Assembly (NCBI GenBank): GCA_963789495.1
Contig: CAWBLP010000004.1
Coordinates: 248,001 to 312,000, forward strand
DNA length: 64,000 nucleotides
From: CAWBLP01 sp963789495
GTDB taxonomy: Bacteria; Pseudomonadota; Alphaproteobacteria; Acetobacterales; Acetobacteraceae
Reading direction: 5' to 3'
Positions 54,397 through 63,520 of this stretch are shown here, one piece after another. Every line of letters begins with the position of its first letter. Positions within the stretch are counted from its first letter, which is position 1. Below the pieces are notes generated by a model. It was not told where the DNA came from and did not search any database. It worked only from the letters and a program-made list of their open reading frames with translations. The translations under genes and the position numbers were made by a program.

Positions 54397-54500
54397 ACCA
54401 GACACGTCATCGCAGATGCCATTGCGCCACTCTTGCCGCTGGAAGCCGCGCATGGTCCGGCTTATGACACAGCAGGACTAAGCCGATCAGCGCAGCGGGA

Positions 54501-55172
54501 TCACCAGACGAACGGGAGCATCCGCCAGTTCGCAGCGGCGTAGGCCGTGTATGCCGGAAAGGTGCGCCGCAGCAGGTTTTCCTCGTAGTGGATGCGGCAG
54601 ATCTGCACGGCCACATGCGCGAGGAAGATGGTCATCGCGATCGGCGACAGGAATTGCAGCATGGTTCCAAACACGGCGATTTCCTCGGCCAGATACAGCG
54701 GGTGGCGCAGCCAGCGATAGGGCCCGCCGCACACCATCTTTCGCGCCTGCGGCACCAAGCTGAAGGCGCGGCCCAGTCGCACGACCGCGATCAGGGTCAG
54801 CCCCATCCCGAACAACACGAACGCGGCGGAGGCCAGGTTCAGCGAGGCGGAGTCTGCTGGATGCGCGACGAAGGCGATCGACCACGGCAGATAGGTGCCG
54901 ACGAACGCTGCCGCCCGCGGACCGAACCCCTCCGCCTGTGCTTTGGCCGGAGGCCGTGAGAGCAGCAGCGCGCACAGGATGAGGTAGAAGACAACAAGGC
55001 AGGCCTTGGCGGCGAGGTGCGCCGCTGTCGTCCCGCCGTGCGGATCGGGCATCGCGACGGCAGCCGCGAGTGCCAGGAACCACAGGGCACCGAACGCCCG
55101 CATCGCGAAGTCGTACCCGCGGGTCGCGCGCAGGCGATGGAATGGGCGGTCGGCTGGAATGGTCGCACTCAT
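54501..55172 (-). CDS. Isoprenylcysteine carboxyl methyltransferase / PEMT-family membrane methyltransferase
   Basis: 223 residues with about five membrane helices. The C-terminal half holds the family pattern: GGPYRWLRHPLYLAEEIAVF (SAM/phosphate region), then a helix, then HYEENLLRRTFPAYTAYAA, the conserved E-E-x-x-L motif of PEMT/ICMT proteins. Substrate unknown; prenyl-like or phospholipid targets are usual. It stands downstream of the tad genes on the same strand, 12 bases after the tadC stop, and may be part of that transcript. Confidence 0.85.
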   Translation of the reverse strand: MSATIPADRPFHRLRATRGYDFAMRAFGALWFLALAAAVAMPDPHGGTTAAHLAAKACLVVFYLILCALLLSRPPAKAQAEGFGPRAAAFVGTYLPWSIAFVAHPADSASLNLASAAFVLFGMGLTLIAVVRLGRAFSLVPQARKMVCGGPYRWLRHPLYLAEEIAVFGTMLQFLSPIAMTIFLAHVAVQICRIHYEENLLRRTFPAYTAYAAANWRMLPFVW

Positions 55173-55184
55173 GGTGGTTGTCCT

Positions 55185-56126
55185 TTAGTGCGCCATGCCG
55201 TGGCTGATTGCCCGCAGGGAATCGAAGAGCTGCATGAAGGAGGGCCCCAGCAGCACAATGTAGAGCGAGGGCATGATGAACAGGATGAGCGGAAAGATGA
55301 GCTTGGCCGGAAGCTTGACCGCGTTCTCTTCCAGCCGGTTTATGCGCTCGCGGCGCAGTTCCTCGGCGACAGCCCGCATCGCACGGCTGAGCGGGGTGCC
55401 GGATTGCAGGCTCTGGCTCAGCAGCGTGCCGACCCGGCGCAGCCCCTCGACACCGGATCGCGCGCCCAAATTGGCGAAGGCATCGCGCTGGTTCGGCAGC
55501 ACCCGCAGATCGTCGAGTAGACTGGATAGCACACTCGACATCGCGCGGTTCGAAGCGCGGGTCTCCAGCGCGATGCGCTCGATGGCCCCCTCGAGCCCCA
55601 TGCCCGCCTCGCTGCAGACCACAAGCAGATCGAGCGCGTCGGGCGTACCGCGCCGCACGTCCGCGGCGAAGCGCCGTCGCACCATCGCGAGGATCAATTC
55701 CGGCCCCATCACGCCGAACAGGCCCCCCACGGAGAGGATGACGAAAGCGGCTGCGCCGGAATGCGACAGGCAGGCTCCTGCCGCCGCCGCCGCCATGATC
55801 GCCGCCGAGACCAGGAACTTGCCAGCCAGCAGCAGGGGAAGTGCCTGGTGCGGATTGAATCCGGAGGCCTGGATGACGCCGCGCAAATGCTCGATGTTGT
55901 CCGCCTTGTAGAAGTGCCGCAGCCAATCGCCGAACCGCTCCAGGATGCTGACCATACTCGCGAGCGGCGGCCGCTCGGAACCGCCCGCGCCGAGCGCACG
56001 GCCAACGCGGGTGTTCAACTGGCGGGTCTGGAGTTCGCCCCAGAGCATGCTGATGGCGGCCGACAGGAATAGCACGACGACGGCCATGAGCCCCACCGAG
56101 GCCAGCCCGTTGGGATAACTCGTCAT
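55185..56126 (-). CDS. tadC: Tad pilus assembly membrane protein TadC
   Basis: 313 residues, type II secretion F domain. N-terminal helix, a soluble region, then TPDALDLLVVCSEAGMGLEG, SSLLDDLRVLPNQRDAFANL, SLQSGTPLSRAMRAVAEEL and three further helices. Forms the inner-membrane platform with TadB. The ATG at 56126 overlaps the tadB stop (ATGA). Last gene of the core tad operon here. Confidence 0.93.
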   Translation of the reverse strand: MTSYPNGLASVGLMAVVVLFLSAAISMLWGELQTRQLNTRVGRALGAGGSERPPLASMVSILERFGDWLRHFYKADNIEHLRGVIQASGFNPHQALPLLLAGKFLVSAAIMAAAAAGACLSHSGAAAFVILSVGGLFGVMGPELILAMVRRRFAADVRRGTPDALDLLVVCSEAGMGLEGAIERIALETRASNRAMSSVLSSLLDDLRVLPNQRDAFANLGARSGVEGLRRVGTLLSQSLQSGTPLSRAMRAVAEELRRERINRLEENAVKLPAKLIFPLILFIMPSLYIVLLGPSFMQLFDSLRAISHGMAH

Positions 56127-57070
56127 ACCGTGGTTCCTTTGCGGATCATCCGCCGCATCGTGTAGATGCCGAGGAGGAGGGTGGTGAGGCCAACGGCAAA
56201 CAGTTTTTGTCCGCGCGGGTCGTGGAACAGCAACTCGAAGGCCTGCGGCCGCTGGATATACATGACGACGCTCATGACGACGGGCAACGCGGCGAGTACC
56301 CGCGCCGACAGCGAGGCCTCGGCGGCCAGCGCCTTTGCCCGCCCGGCCAGCGCGATGCGTTCGCGAATGGCGTCGCCCAGGATCTGCAGCGTTTCCGCGA
56401 GCCGGCCGCCGGACTTGCTCTGCACCGCCAGGGTGACGGCGAAGATCGCGTATTCCTCCACCCCCGTGCGCTCATAGATCGTTCGCAAAACTTCGTCGGG
56501 CTGGCGGCCGAGGGCGAGCTCGCTGCTGGCATGGCGGTATTCGCTCTGGCTGGGCTCAGGCATTTCGCGGCCAATGATGGCGATGGCCTGCGTCACCGGC
56601 AGGCCCGCGCGGACCGAGCTGGTAAAGATCTCGATAACGTCGGGAAGCTGGCGCAGCAGCTTGTTTGCATAGCGGCGGCGCTGCCAGGTCAGCAGCAGGC
56701 GCACCGTCATGACGCCGTCGGCCACGCCGACGAGGCAGACGATCCAGAGCGGATAGAGCATGCCGCCGAAGATGATGCTCGCTGTAGCGACCGCTGCTCC
56801 AACTGCGACCGTACGCCCGATCGGCCAATGGCTCGGCATGCCCGGCGTGTAGTTCACCAGCACGCGCAACGCTTGTGCGAGTGCTTTGGGCTGCTGCCGC
56901 GTCCGCCCCGTTTGTGAGACCAAGACCCTGGCCGCCGCTGGTTCTTCGATAGCCCGGATATTGGCGAGTTGGTGGTCGATGCGCCGGCGCCGCGCGTCCT
57001 GGCGCAGCGCAACGGCGCACAGGCTCATCAGGGCGACAAGCGTTGCCACGATAGCGAGCGTGACGTTCAT
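56123..57070 (-). CDS. tadB: Tad pilus assembly membrane protein TadB
   Basis: 315 residues from ATG 57070. Type II secretion F domain: LLRQLPDVIEIFTSSVRAGL, GLPVTQAIAIIGREM, ERTGVEEYAIFAVTLAVQSK, SGGRLAETLQILGDAIRER and a C-terminal helix pair. Platform subunit for Flp pilus extrusion. Starts inside the cpaF stop (ATGA). An upstream in-frame start would add 11 codons without homology. Confidence 0.93.
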   Translation of the reverse strand: MNVTLAIVATLVALMSLCAVALRQDARRRRIDHQLANIRAIEEPAAARVLVSQTGRTRQQPKALAQALRVLVNYTPGMPSHWPIGRTVAVGAAVATASIIFGGMLYPLWIVCLVGVADGVMTVRLLLTWQRRRYANKLLRQLPDVIEIFTSSVRAGLPVTQAIAIIGREMPEPSQSEYRHASSELALGRQPDEVLRTIYERTGVEEYAIFAVTLAVQSKSGGRLAETLQILGDAIRERIALAGRAKALAAEASLSARVLAALPVVMSVVMYIQRPQAFELLFHDPRGQKLFAVGLTTLLLGIYTMRRMIRKGTTV

Positions 57071-58471
57071 GGCGCGACGATCTCCTGCATGGCCGTCCGC
57101 CATGCCCGATCGAGGCCGAAATAGGCGAGCCGCTCATTGAATTTCGGCGTCGCCATCGGCGAGACATAAGCGCCGACGATGCGTCCCTGCGCGTCCTCAT
57201 GGGAGAATTTGAAGGTAGCAACGTCGTTGGTCGTGATGACGTCTTCCTCCAGGCCGCAGATCTCGGTCACCTGGATGACCCGGCGCTGGCCGTCGCGCAT
57301 GCGTTCGACCTGGACGATGAGATCGAGCGCGGAGACGATCTGCGTGCGGATGGCGCGAGATGGCAGGTTGACATGGCCCATCTGCACCATGTTCTCGACG
57401 CGGACCAACGCGTCGCGCGAGGAGTTGGCATGAATGGTGGAAATCGAGCCATCATGGCCGGTGTTCATCGCCTGGAGCATGTCGAACGCCTCGGCTCCGC
57501 GGACTTCACCCACGATGATGCGATCGGGCTGCATGCGCAGCGCGTTCCACACCAGGTCACGCTGGGTCACCTGCCCGGATCCCTCTAGGCTGGGCGGACG
57601 AGTCTCCAGTCGGATTACGTGCTCCTGCTGCAACTGGAGTTCGGCTGCGTCCTCAATGGTGACGATGCGCTCGCTATGGTCGATGAACCGGCTCATCGCG
57701 TTCAGCAGCGTCGTCTTGCCCGAACCCGTGCCGCCGGAGACCAACACGTTCAGCCGAGCCCGGGAAGCTATCTCCAGCACGCGGCCGATGCCCGCGCTCA
57801 TTGAGCCGTTGGCGATGAGCAAGGCAATGTCGAAGCGTTTGGCGGGGAATTTGCGGATCGAGATGCAAGGGCCGTCGAGGGCAAGCGGCGGGAAGACGAT
57901 GTTCACGCGGCTGCCGTCTGGCAGGCGTGCGTCCACCATAGGGCTCGAACTCATCGATGCGCCGCCCGACCCGCGCGGCTATCTTCTGCCCGATCGCCGC
58001 GATATGGGCGTTGTCGCGGAAGCGAACGGCGACCCGCTCGTTCTTACCGCGCCGACCAACGTAAACCTTGTTCGGGCCATTGACCATGATGTCGTTGACG
58101 GTCTCGTCGAGCAGCAGCGCCTGCAACGGGCCGAAGCCGGTCATGTCGTTGGCGAGGTCGCGCGCCATCCGGACCTGTTCAGCTCCCGACAGCTCCATCC
58201 GCCGCTCATTGGCGATCTGGTGGATGAGCATCTCGACATGCCGCTCCATCGCCTCGGGAGTCATGGTCGCCGCGGCGGCTGGGTCGATTTGCTTGAGCAC
58301 CAGCTCGCGAAGGCTGATGGCGGTGACCGCTGCGGCGGCGTCAAACTCGCGCGGAACCTCGGCGATCGCCGGGCGCGCCGCCGCGGCGGGACCAACCGCC
58401 GCCGTCGCCGGGGCGGAGGCCGGGATGCGATTGACCTCGCGTTGGCCGAAGGATTTCATCTTCCCATCCAC
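57067..58471 (-). CDS. cpaF: Tad pilus ATPase CpaF/TadA, one frame break
   Basis: About 467 residues. Secretion ATPase that powers Flp pilus assembly. N-terminal part: VLKQIDPAAAATMTPEAME, LTGFGPLQALLLDETVNDIM, VNGPNKVYVGRRGKNERV. After an extra T near 57947 in GAGTTCGAG (should read GAGTCGAG), the frame resumes: LPDGSRVNIVFPPLALDGP, Walker A VSGGTGSGKTTLLNAMSRFI, TIEDAAELQLQQEHVIRLE, ALRMQPDRIIVGEVRGAEAF (Walker B), MNTGHDGSISTIHANS. The start is a GTG at 58471 or ATG 58459, both inside the end of tadZ. The break is taken as an error. Confidence 0.92.
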
Positions 58472-59733
58472 CTCTTGAAGAGCGATTTCCTTGGCTCCGT
58501 CCGGATGCCAGCGATTTCCTGCACCAGCGGGCCAAGGGAGCGGCGCAGCGCCGGCAGCTTCGACAGTGCGGGAACTCCCTGGTTGACCGCCTCGATCATC
58601 CGCTTGCCAAGATCAGGGATCATGATGTCGGGCTCTGCCTCGAGACCCTTGACGACAGAGGCGAGCGGCAGGCCGCCAGGATGGTTGTGCCGGTTCAGCA
58701 CGGTGAACACGCGGTTCTTGCCCGAGATGGCGGTGACGACGCCACGCAGCGCCTTGGCATTGCGCAGGCCGGTGACTTCAGGCTCCAGCAGCACGAGGAT
58801 GTGGCGCGACAGGCCGATGACGGCCTGGATGGCGGGCGTTAGCGGCACGGGTACGTCGACCACCACAAAGTTGAACCGTTTGCGCAGCAGGCCCAGCACG
58901 TGGCGCATCCCGGCCTCGGTGATTCGCAACTCGGCGTCCAGCGCCTCGTCGGCGGCGATGAGGCGCACGCGGTCGTTGACCTTGATGGCGGCGCGTTCGA
59001 GAAACAGCTCATCCGCCCGCATCGGATCCTCGAGCGCGATGCGCAGCCCAGGACCCGGCCTGACACCCAGCATCACCGCGGTTTCGCCACCCTGAAGATG
59101 CAGGTCGAGCAGGGCGACCTTGGCCTTGGTAGTGTCGGCCAGTTGCAAGGCGAGGTTGATGGCGATGCTGGTCGCGCCGGCTCCGCCCTGCGCGCCGCAG
59201 ACCGAGACGACATGGCCGCTGCGGTCGAAGTCGGGGCTGTCGCCCACCAGTTTCGGACGCAACAGGTTCAGCACCGTGTCGCGGGTGAGCGGCTTGGCCA
59301 GATATTCGAGCGCGCCCATGTCCGTGACCGCGCGGTAGAAGGCCATATCGTCCCAGTCGCCGATCAGGGCCACCGGCACGTCCGCCGGGCAGACCCGGGC
59401 CAAATTCTCAATCGCAATCATTGGATCGACGACCCCGGACAGGTCGGCCACCACCGAATGGAGTTCGGTGTCGTCTTCCAGCAGCCGGATAGCGTCGTAA
59501 ATATTGCCGCGCTTGAGGTCGAGCGTCTGTACAGCGTCCTCGAGGCCGGTCCGCAGCGCCGCGGCGCTGACATCGTCGTTGACGAAGGCGGCGATCCGGT
59601 TGCGCCCGGTCAGCGATGCCTGCCTGACCACCTCGGAAAAGACCGGCTCAGACATGACCGGCTCAGACATGACCGGCTCAGACATGGCCGGCTCGGACAT
59701 GACCGGCTTGGCAAAGGCTATGTTGGCGTTCAT
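58456..59733 (-). CDS. tadZ: Tad pilus localisation ATPase TadZ/CpaE, with N-terminal pentapeptide repeats
   Basis: 425 residues. MinD/ParA-like ATPase that positions the Tad machine. After residue 10 come tandem copies of PVMSE/PAMSE (coding 59641-59710), then an atypical receiver domain (about 35-150), then the P-loop CGAQGGAGATSIAINLALQ (deviant Walker A), LLDLHLQGGETAVML and VVDVPVPLTPAIQAVIGLSR. The repeat lies in a disordered start region and should change length easily. It overlaps cpaB by four bases upstream. Confidence 0.92.
   Translation of the reverse strand: MNANIAFAKPVMSEPAMSEPVMSEPVMSEPVFSEVVRQASLTGRNRIAAFVNDDVSAAALRTGLEDAVQTLDLKRGNIYDAIRLLEDDTELHSVVADLSGVVDPMIAIENLARVCPADVPVALIGDWDDMAFYRAVTDMGALEYLAKPLTRDTVLNLLRPKLVGDSPDFDRSGHVVSVCGAQGGAGATSIAINLALQLADTTKAKVALLDLHLQGGETAVMLGVRPGPGLRIALEDPMRADELFLERAAIKVNDRVRLIAADEALDAELRITEAGMRHVLGLLRKRFNFVVVDVPVPLTPAIQAVIGLSRHILVLLEPEVTGLRNAKALRGVVTAISGKNRVFTVLNRHNHPGGLPLASVVKGLEAEPDIMIPDLGKRMIEAVNQGVPALSKLPALRRSLGPLVQEIAGIRTEPRKSLFKRWMGR
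59641..59710 (-). repeat. 15-bp tandem repeat in the tadZ start (VNTR)
   Basis: Three identical units of GACCGGCTCAGACAT, one with two changes (59686-59700), and a partial unit (59701-59710). Each encodes a pentapeptide close to PVMSE, so gain or loss of a unit keeps the frame. Confidence 0.85.
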
Positions 59734-60554
59734 TGGAACTTCACCTCTTTGCCTTCGGCGCCGTTGAAGACGGTCACCGACGCGCCGGTCGGTTTCTGCA
59801 AGGCCGGCGATACGTCCACACCGAATGTCGGCGCGGTCTGCGTGGCGACGGCGGTTTCGCCCGCCGAGCGGATGGCCAGCGAAAGCTTGCCCATGGTCGC
59901 CGCGACGACGAGCTTCTGCGCCTGCACCGGGTCGACCTCCAAGGTCACGGTATGGGCGAGTTTGCCGGCGGAGGCGTTGGGCGCCACGCCCTGGACCATT
60001 TCCTGGTCAATGGCGATGACGCGGATATCGGCCAGCACGGTCTCGCTCAGCGCCCGTTGCGCCAGCGGCTCCTTCTCGCCCATGTCCTGGACCAGCAGCA
60101 CGTCCACATGATCGCCGGGCCAGACCAGGCCGGCGACGCCGCTGACCGGGTCGACGCCGACCGAGACCGCGCGGGCACCGTCATGCAGCACGCTGGCGAT
60201 GAAGCCGCGGTCGCGCGGGCGCAGCACGTCGGCGGATGTGATGGGCGAGCCGGCGTCGACGTAGTTGCGGATGAGCGAGCCGCGCAGGCCCGCGCGCGCC
60301 TCTGGCGTGTCGATGATGACGTCCCGCGGCATGTCGCTCGGCGGCACGGCCTTGGCAACAAAGTCCTCGTCGCGCGCAAGGGTTCCGGCGGGCAGCGGCC
60401 GCGCGGCGACCAGATAGGCGTAGGTCAGCGGTACCGGCGCCTGCGCGACCACGGGCGCCGGCGCGGAGCGCGTGAGATTGACAAGGATCAGCCCGAGCGT
60501 GAGCGCCGAAGTGAGCAGCACGGCGACGACGCTGAAACGCAGAGTCGAGGACAT
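59730..60554 (-). CDS. cpaB: Flp pilus assembly protein CpaB/RcpC
   Basis: 274 residues. N-terminal membrane anchor (SVVAVLLTSALTLGLILVNL), then the SAF domain (about 45-110) with YLVAARPLPAGTLARDED and IRNYVDAGSPITSADV, and the RcpC domain with VGVDPVSGVAGLVWPGDHVD (a conserved PGDxVD motif). Probably contacts the outer-membrane secretin. Complete. In typical loci the secretin gene (cpaC/rcpA) follows; here cpaB is followed directly by tadZ. Confidence 0.93.
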   Translation of the reverse strand: MSSTLRFSVVAVLLTSALTLGLILVNLTRSAPAPVVAQAPVPLTYAYLVAARPLPAGTLARDEDFVAKAVPPSDMPRDVIIDTPEARAGLRGSLIRNYVDAGSPITSADVLRPRDRGFIASVLHDGARAVSVGVDPVSGVAGLVWPGDHVDVLLVQDMGEKEPLAQRALSETVLADIRVIAIDQEMVQGVAPNASAGKLAHTVTLEVDPVQAQKLVVAATMGKLSLAIRSAGETAVATQTAPTFGVDVSPALQKPTGASVTVFNGAEGKEVKFQ

Positions 60555-60560
60555 GGCGTT

Positions 60561-61073
60561 TTAAACTCCCAATAGTTTCGTCATCGTCCAAAGTCCGCCG
60601 CTGGCGATGGCCACGCCGTAAGGCAGCGGCGCGCGGCGCAGGATGCGCCAGCGTTCTGCGCTGCAAACGCGCAGGAACAGCCACGTGCCGGGTTTCGGCG
60701 GATGCCGACGCGGCAGGCGGCGCAGCGCCAGGTGGGCGAGCCCCAGGGCGCCGCCTGCCAGTGCGGTCATGGCGAGCAGGCTCACCACGCTCGCGGGCGG
60801 CAGGCCGAAGGCAGCGGCAGCGAGCAGTTTGACGTCGCCGCCGCCGAGCATTGCGAAGTGCCAGGGGATCAGCAGGCAGGCGAACAGCGCGAGCGCCGTC
60901 GCGGCGGACACGGCCAGTGCGGAGGGGGCCACCAGCAGCCGGACGAGCATGCCGCTCAGCGCCAGCGCAAGGCAGGTGGAATTTGGGATCAGGCGACGGG
61001 CTATGTCCTGCCACGCCGCGATCAGGAGCAGTAATGCGGCGACGCCCAGCCAAACATCATAGACGAGGCTCAT
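60561..61073 (-). CDS. cpaA: Prepilin peptidase CpaA/TadV
   Basis: 170 residues, A24 family, six helices. The two catalytic Asp residues are in AAWQDIARRLIPN (residue 22) and FAMLGGGDVKLLAAAA (about residue 79). Cleaves Flp prepilin before assembly. A C-terminal extension with RVCSAERWRILRRAPLPYGV and one further helix ends the protein. It follows the flp gene by 204 bases. Confidence 0.93.
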   Translation of the reverse strand: MSLVYDVWLGVAALLLLIAAWQDIARRLIPNSTCLALALSGMLVRLLVAPSALAVSAATALALFACLLIPWHFAMLGGGDVKLLAAAAFGLPPASVVSLLAMTALAGGALGLAHLALRRLPRRHPPKPGTWLFLRVCSAERWRILRRAPLPYGVAIASGGLWTMTKLLGV

Positions 61074-61276
61074 CGCTCGAATCCTTCCCGTGGTCGACGC
61101 GAGGGTGATCGAGACGCGCCGGATCCGCGTGGCGAAACAAAAGAAATGAACGATCGGTGTGCACGGCGCTTACCGCTCGTACGCGAGGCTTGCGGGTGAT
61201 CCCCGCGATCCGGGGCGAGGTCGGCCCGGGCTGCCCCGGGCCGACCTGCGCCGCCGCGCAGGAGAACCGTGGTCGA

Positions 61277-61480
61277 TTACGCGGAGGCCGCGGCGGAGCT
61301 CAACTGCGTCTGGATGCCGCCCCAGATGGTCGTCAGGTCGCCGCCAATGAGGGCGATGGTGCCGCCGACGGCCGCCACGGTGAACGCCGCGATCAGGCCG
61401 TATTCCATTGCGGTGACGCCCTTACAGTCATCCTTCAGGGCGGCGAGCTTACGCTGGGCGAAAACGATGAGGTTCAGCAT
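61277..61480 (-). CDS. flp: Flp/Fap-type pilin subunit
   Basis: 67 residues. Prepilin with a short positively charged leader ending in DDCKG, cleavage after Gly, then VTAMEYGLIAAFTVAAVGGT: the E5-Y6 pair and hydrophobic helix are the Flp signature. It polymerises to the pilus fibre. The gene precedes cpaA, with its promoter in the AT-rich region upstream (61535-61640). Confidence 0.95.
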   Translation of the reverse strand: MLNLIVFAQRKLAALKDDCKGVTAMEYGLIAAFTVAAVGGTIALIGGDLTTIWGGIQTQLSSAAASA

Positions 61481-62187
61481 GGTTTGTCTCCTTCAGGTTG
61501 CATTCCCGGCGACAGCATCTTCCGGTGTCGTCATATTAACCAAAACTGAATTGATGCCTATATAAAAACTTATACAATCTTCAGTAAAAAATATGTGTGG
61601 TATCGTCTCAGGAATGATACAATCACACCAAATGAGACGATCGGCCCACGTCGAGCACAGACGCGTGCCTTGCTTTCGCGTGCAGCCGCAGCAAGTGTCC
61701 TTGCTAACGAAGCCTCCGCCAGCCTCTGACCGCGAGGGTCGACCCGTGGCTTGTCTGGTTCCGGAAGAATGCCTGGGGGCGTCTGACGGGCTTGGTGACG
61801 CCGCCCGCCCTGTTGCGCCCAGTGTGCAATGGTTCGGCCCGGGGAATGGGCGTGACGGGTGGCGAGGCCGGATATTGTCCTTTAAGCCGGCTAACGAAGC
61901 GCCTGCACGGCAGGCTTCATCCAGGTCCAGGCTCAGACCGACGAGCCACCCGATGGCGGCGGATGCAACAAATGGTGGGTCCGTAGTCCTTGGATCAATT
62001 AGGCAGCCAGGCGTGATAATTTCCTCGCCCGGCGATCCCTCCCGGGGACGGAAGGGATATCGGCGAAGCGTGTGCGCCGCTGTACTTGGAGGCTCCAATA
62101 CGCAAAGGCGACGCGGGCCAACCCGGCCTCACGTCGCCTCCAGCCGGAACGCCCCCGTCAACCGTGAGACAGGCGGCTCAAGCGGCG
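61481..62187. other. Flp upstream region, AT-rich promoter zone
   Basis: About 700 bases without a supported gene. Bases 61535-61640 are much richer in A+T than the rest of the window and hold the flp promoter, including a minus-strand TATATA-like box near 61556-61562. Two inverted repeats lie beside it: ATCGTCTC (61602-61609) with GAGACGAT (61631-61638), and GTATC/GATAC. They could bind a regulator. A long plus-strand frame from 61593 has no coding character. Confidence 0.5.
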
Positions 62188-63520
62188 TCAGGTCGTGTCG
62201 TCGGGCAACAGGCGAGGTGGTACCAACGAATAGGCGATGGTTTGGAACAGGCTCACCAGCTCCGACACCGACTGGGCCGCGGAAGTGCAAGCACTTTTGC
62301 TTCCCACGGTGTCGGAGAAGAACTTGGTCGAATCAGAGGCGATTCGCTGCATAGTCTGGCAGGCCGATATCGGAGTGGTATCGGTGCTGCAACTGCTGGG
62401 TGTCGGTGAGGTCGAGGCTCCGTAGGCGATGGAGTAAACCCAGGTCCCGGCCGCCGCGGCGTTCTGGGCGGCGGTGATAGCCTCATGGCACTGGTTCTTT
62501 TGCTTGCCCGACGGCATGTTGGACGTACTCGCGTTGGCGTCGCCGTCGCTGAGCAATATGATGACTTTCTGCGTCGTCGGTTGGCCGTCCCCCGCGAGTG
62601 TTGCCTGCGCGGCAGAGATGGCGTCGGCGAAGTAGGTGCCGACACCGCCGATTGCGGTCACGCCTTGCGGACAGGCGGCCACGCCGCCGCTCGCCATGGC
62701 GAGATTGGAGGCGGGATTGAGTGTCTTGCTGCCGTTCGTGCTCCGGTAGTCTCCGCTCAACGGAACGACCTCGTAGACCGGACTCGCACGGTAGGATGCG
62801 ATCTTTGGCTGGGGGCTTGCGCTGCAGTCGTACTCGGTACTGCGCCTGGCTCGAATTTTGGAGCCCCGGGAAGACCATCAGCCCAATCCGATCGGCCGAC
62901 GGGGCGAGTGTATTGAGCAGCGTCCTCATGCCTGCGAGCGCGCAGGTGAGACGCGTCGCGCCCTTGATCGAGCAGCTCGGGTCGGCGGTGTTCATCGAGG
63001 CCGTGGTATCGAGCACCACCTCCACGTCAAGCGGCTGCGGCATGCCGCCCGAGATGCCTGCGGTCGCGGTCGCGGTGATGGTGACCGAGGACACCCCGAC
63101 CAGGCCCGCAAACCATGTCTGTACGGTGGCTTGCTGTCGGACCACGATGCCATTGGCGTTGGCCGGAGCCACGCATGCCACCCCGGTGGAGGTAAAGCAT
63201 TTCAGCGTCGGATAGCCGCTGGCCATGGTCACGGCTAAGCTGCCGACCGGGTTCTTACCGCCGGTGACGGCGCTGTAGGCGGTCGCCGTGCTGACCGCGC
63301 TGGCGGGCGCGGCGACGAGTTGCTGAGCCCCCGCCAGCGCGGCCGCGTCGGAGGACGCCTGGAGCGCGCGCTGCGCAGCCTTGATGGAGCCCATGTCGAC
63401 GACGAGGCCGACAATCGCCAGCAGCGCGATGGCTGCGATGCTCACCAGCACGGTCGAGACGCCGCGCTCGTCCTTGAGCAGGCCGCGCGGCCGAGCCGCC
63501 GTCAAGAGAGTTCGTCTCAT
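62188..63520 (-). CDS. tadG: TadG-like pilus protein with von Willebrand A domain, one frame break
   Basis: About 444 residues. TadG N-terminus: ERGVSTVLVSIAAIALLAIV, MGSIKAAQRALQASSDAAAL. A vWA domain starts with VEVVLDTTASMN (MIDAS Asp-x-Thr-x-Ser) and continues after a break near 62855 with GVGTYFADAISAAQATL, KVIILLSDGDANA and WVYSIAYGAS. The vWA domain makes it a large TadG; it is thought to lie outside the membrane and anchor the pilus. It overlaps the tadE stop by four bases. Confidence 0.87.

Noticed and set aside
57067..58471. Programmed frameshifting in cpaF
   Set aside because: No slippery site or following structure; the break is one extra T and many other genes in the window have similar errors.
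61593..62354. A 253-codon plus-strand frame upstream of flp
   Set aside because: It has no ribosome site or domain, and it overlaps the AT-rich promoter zone and the end of tadG.
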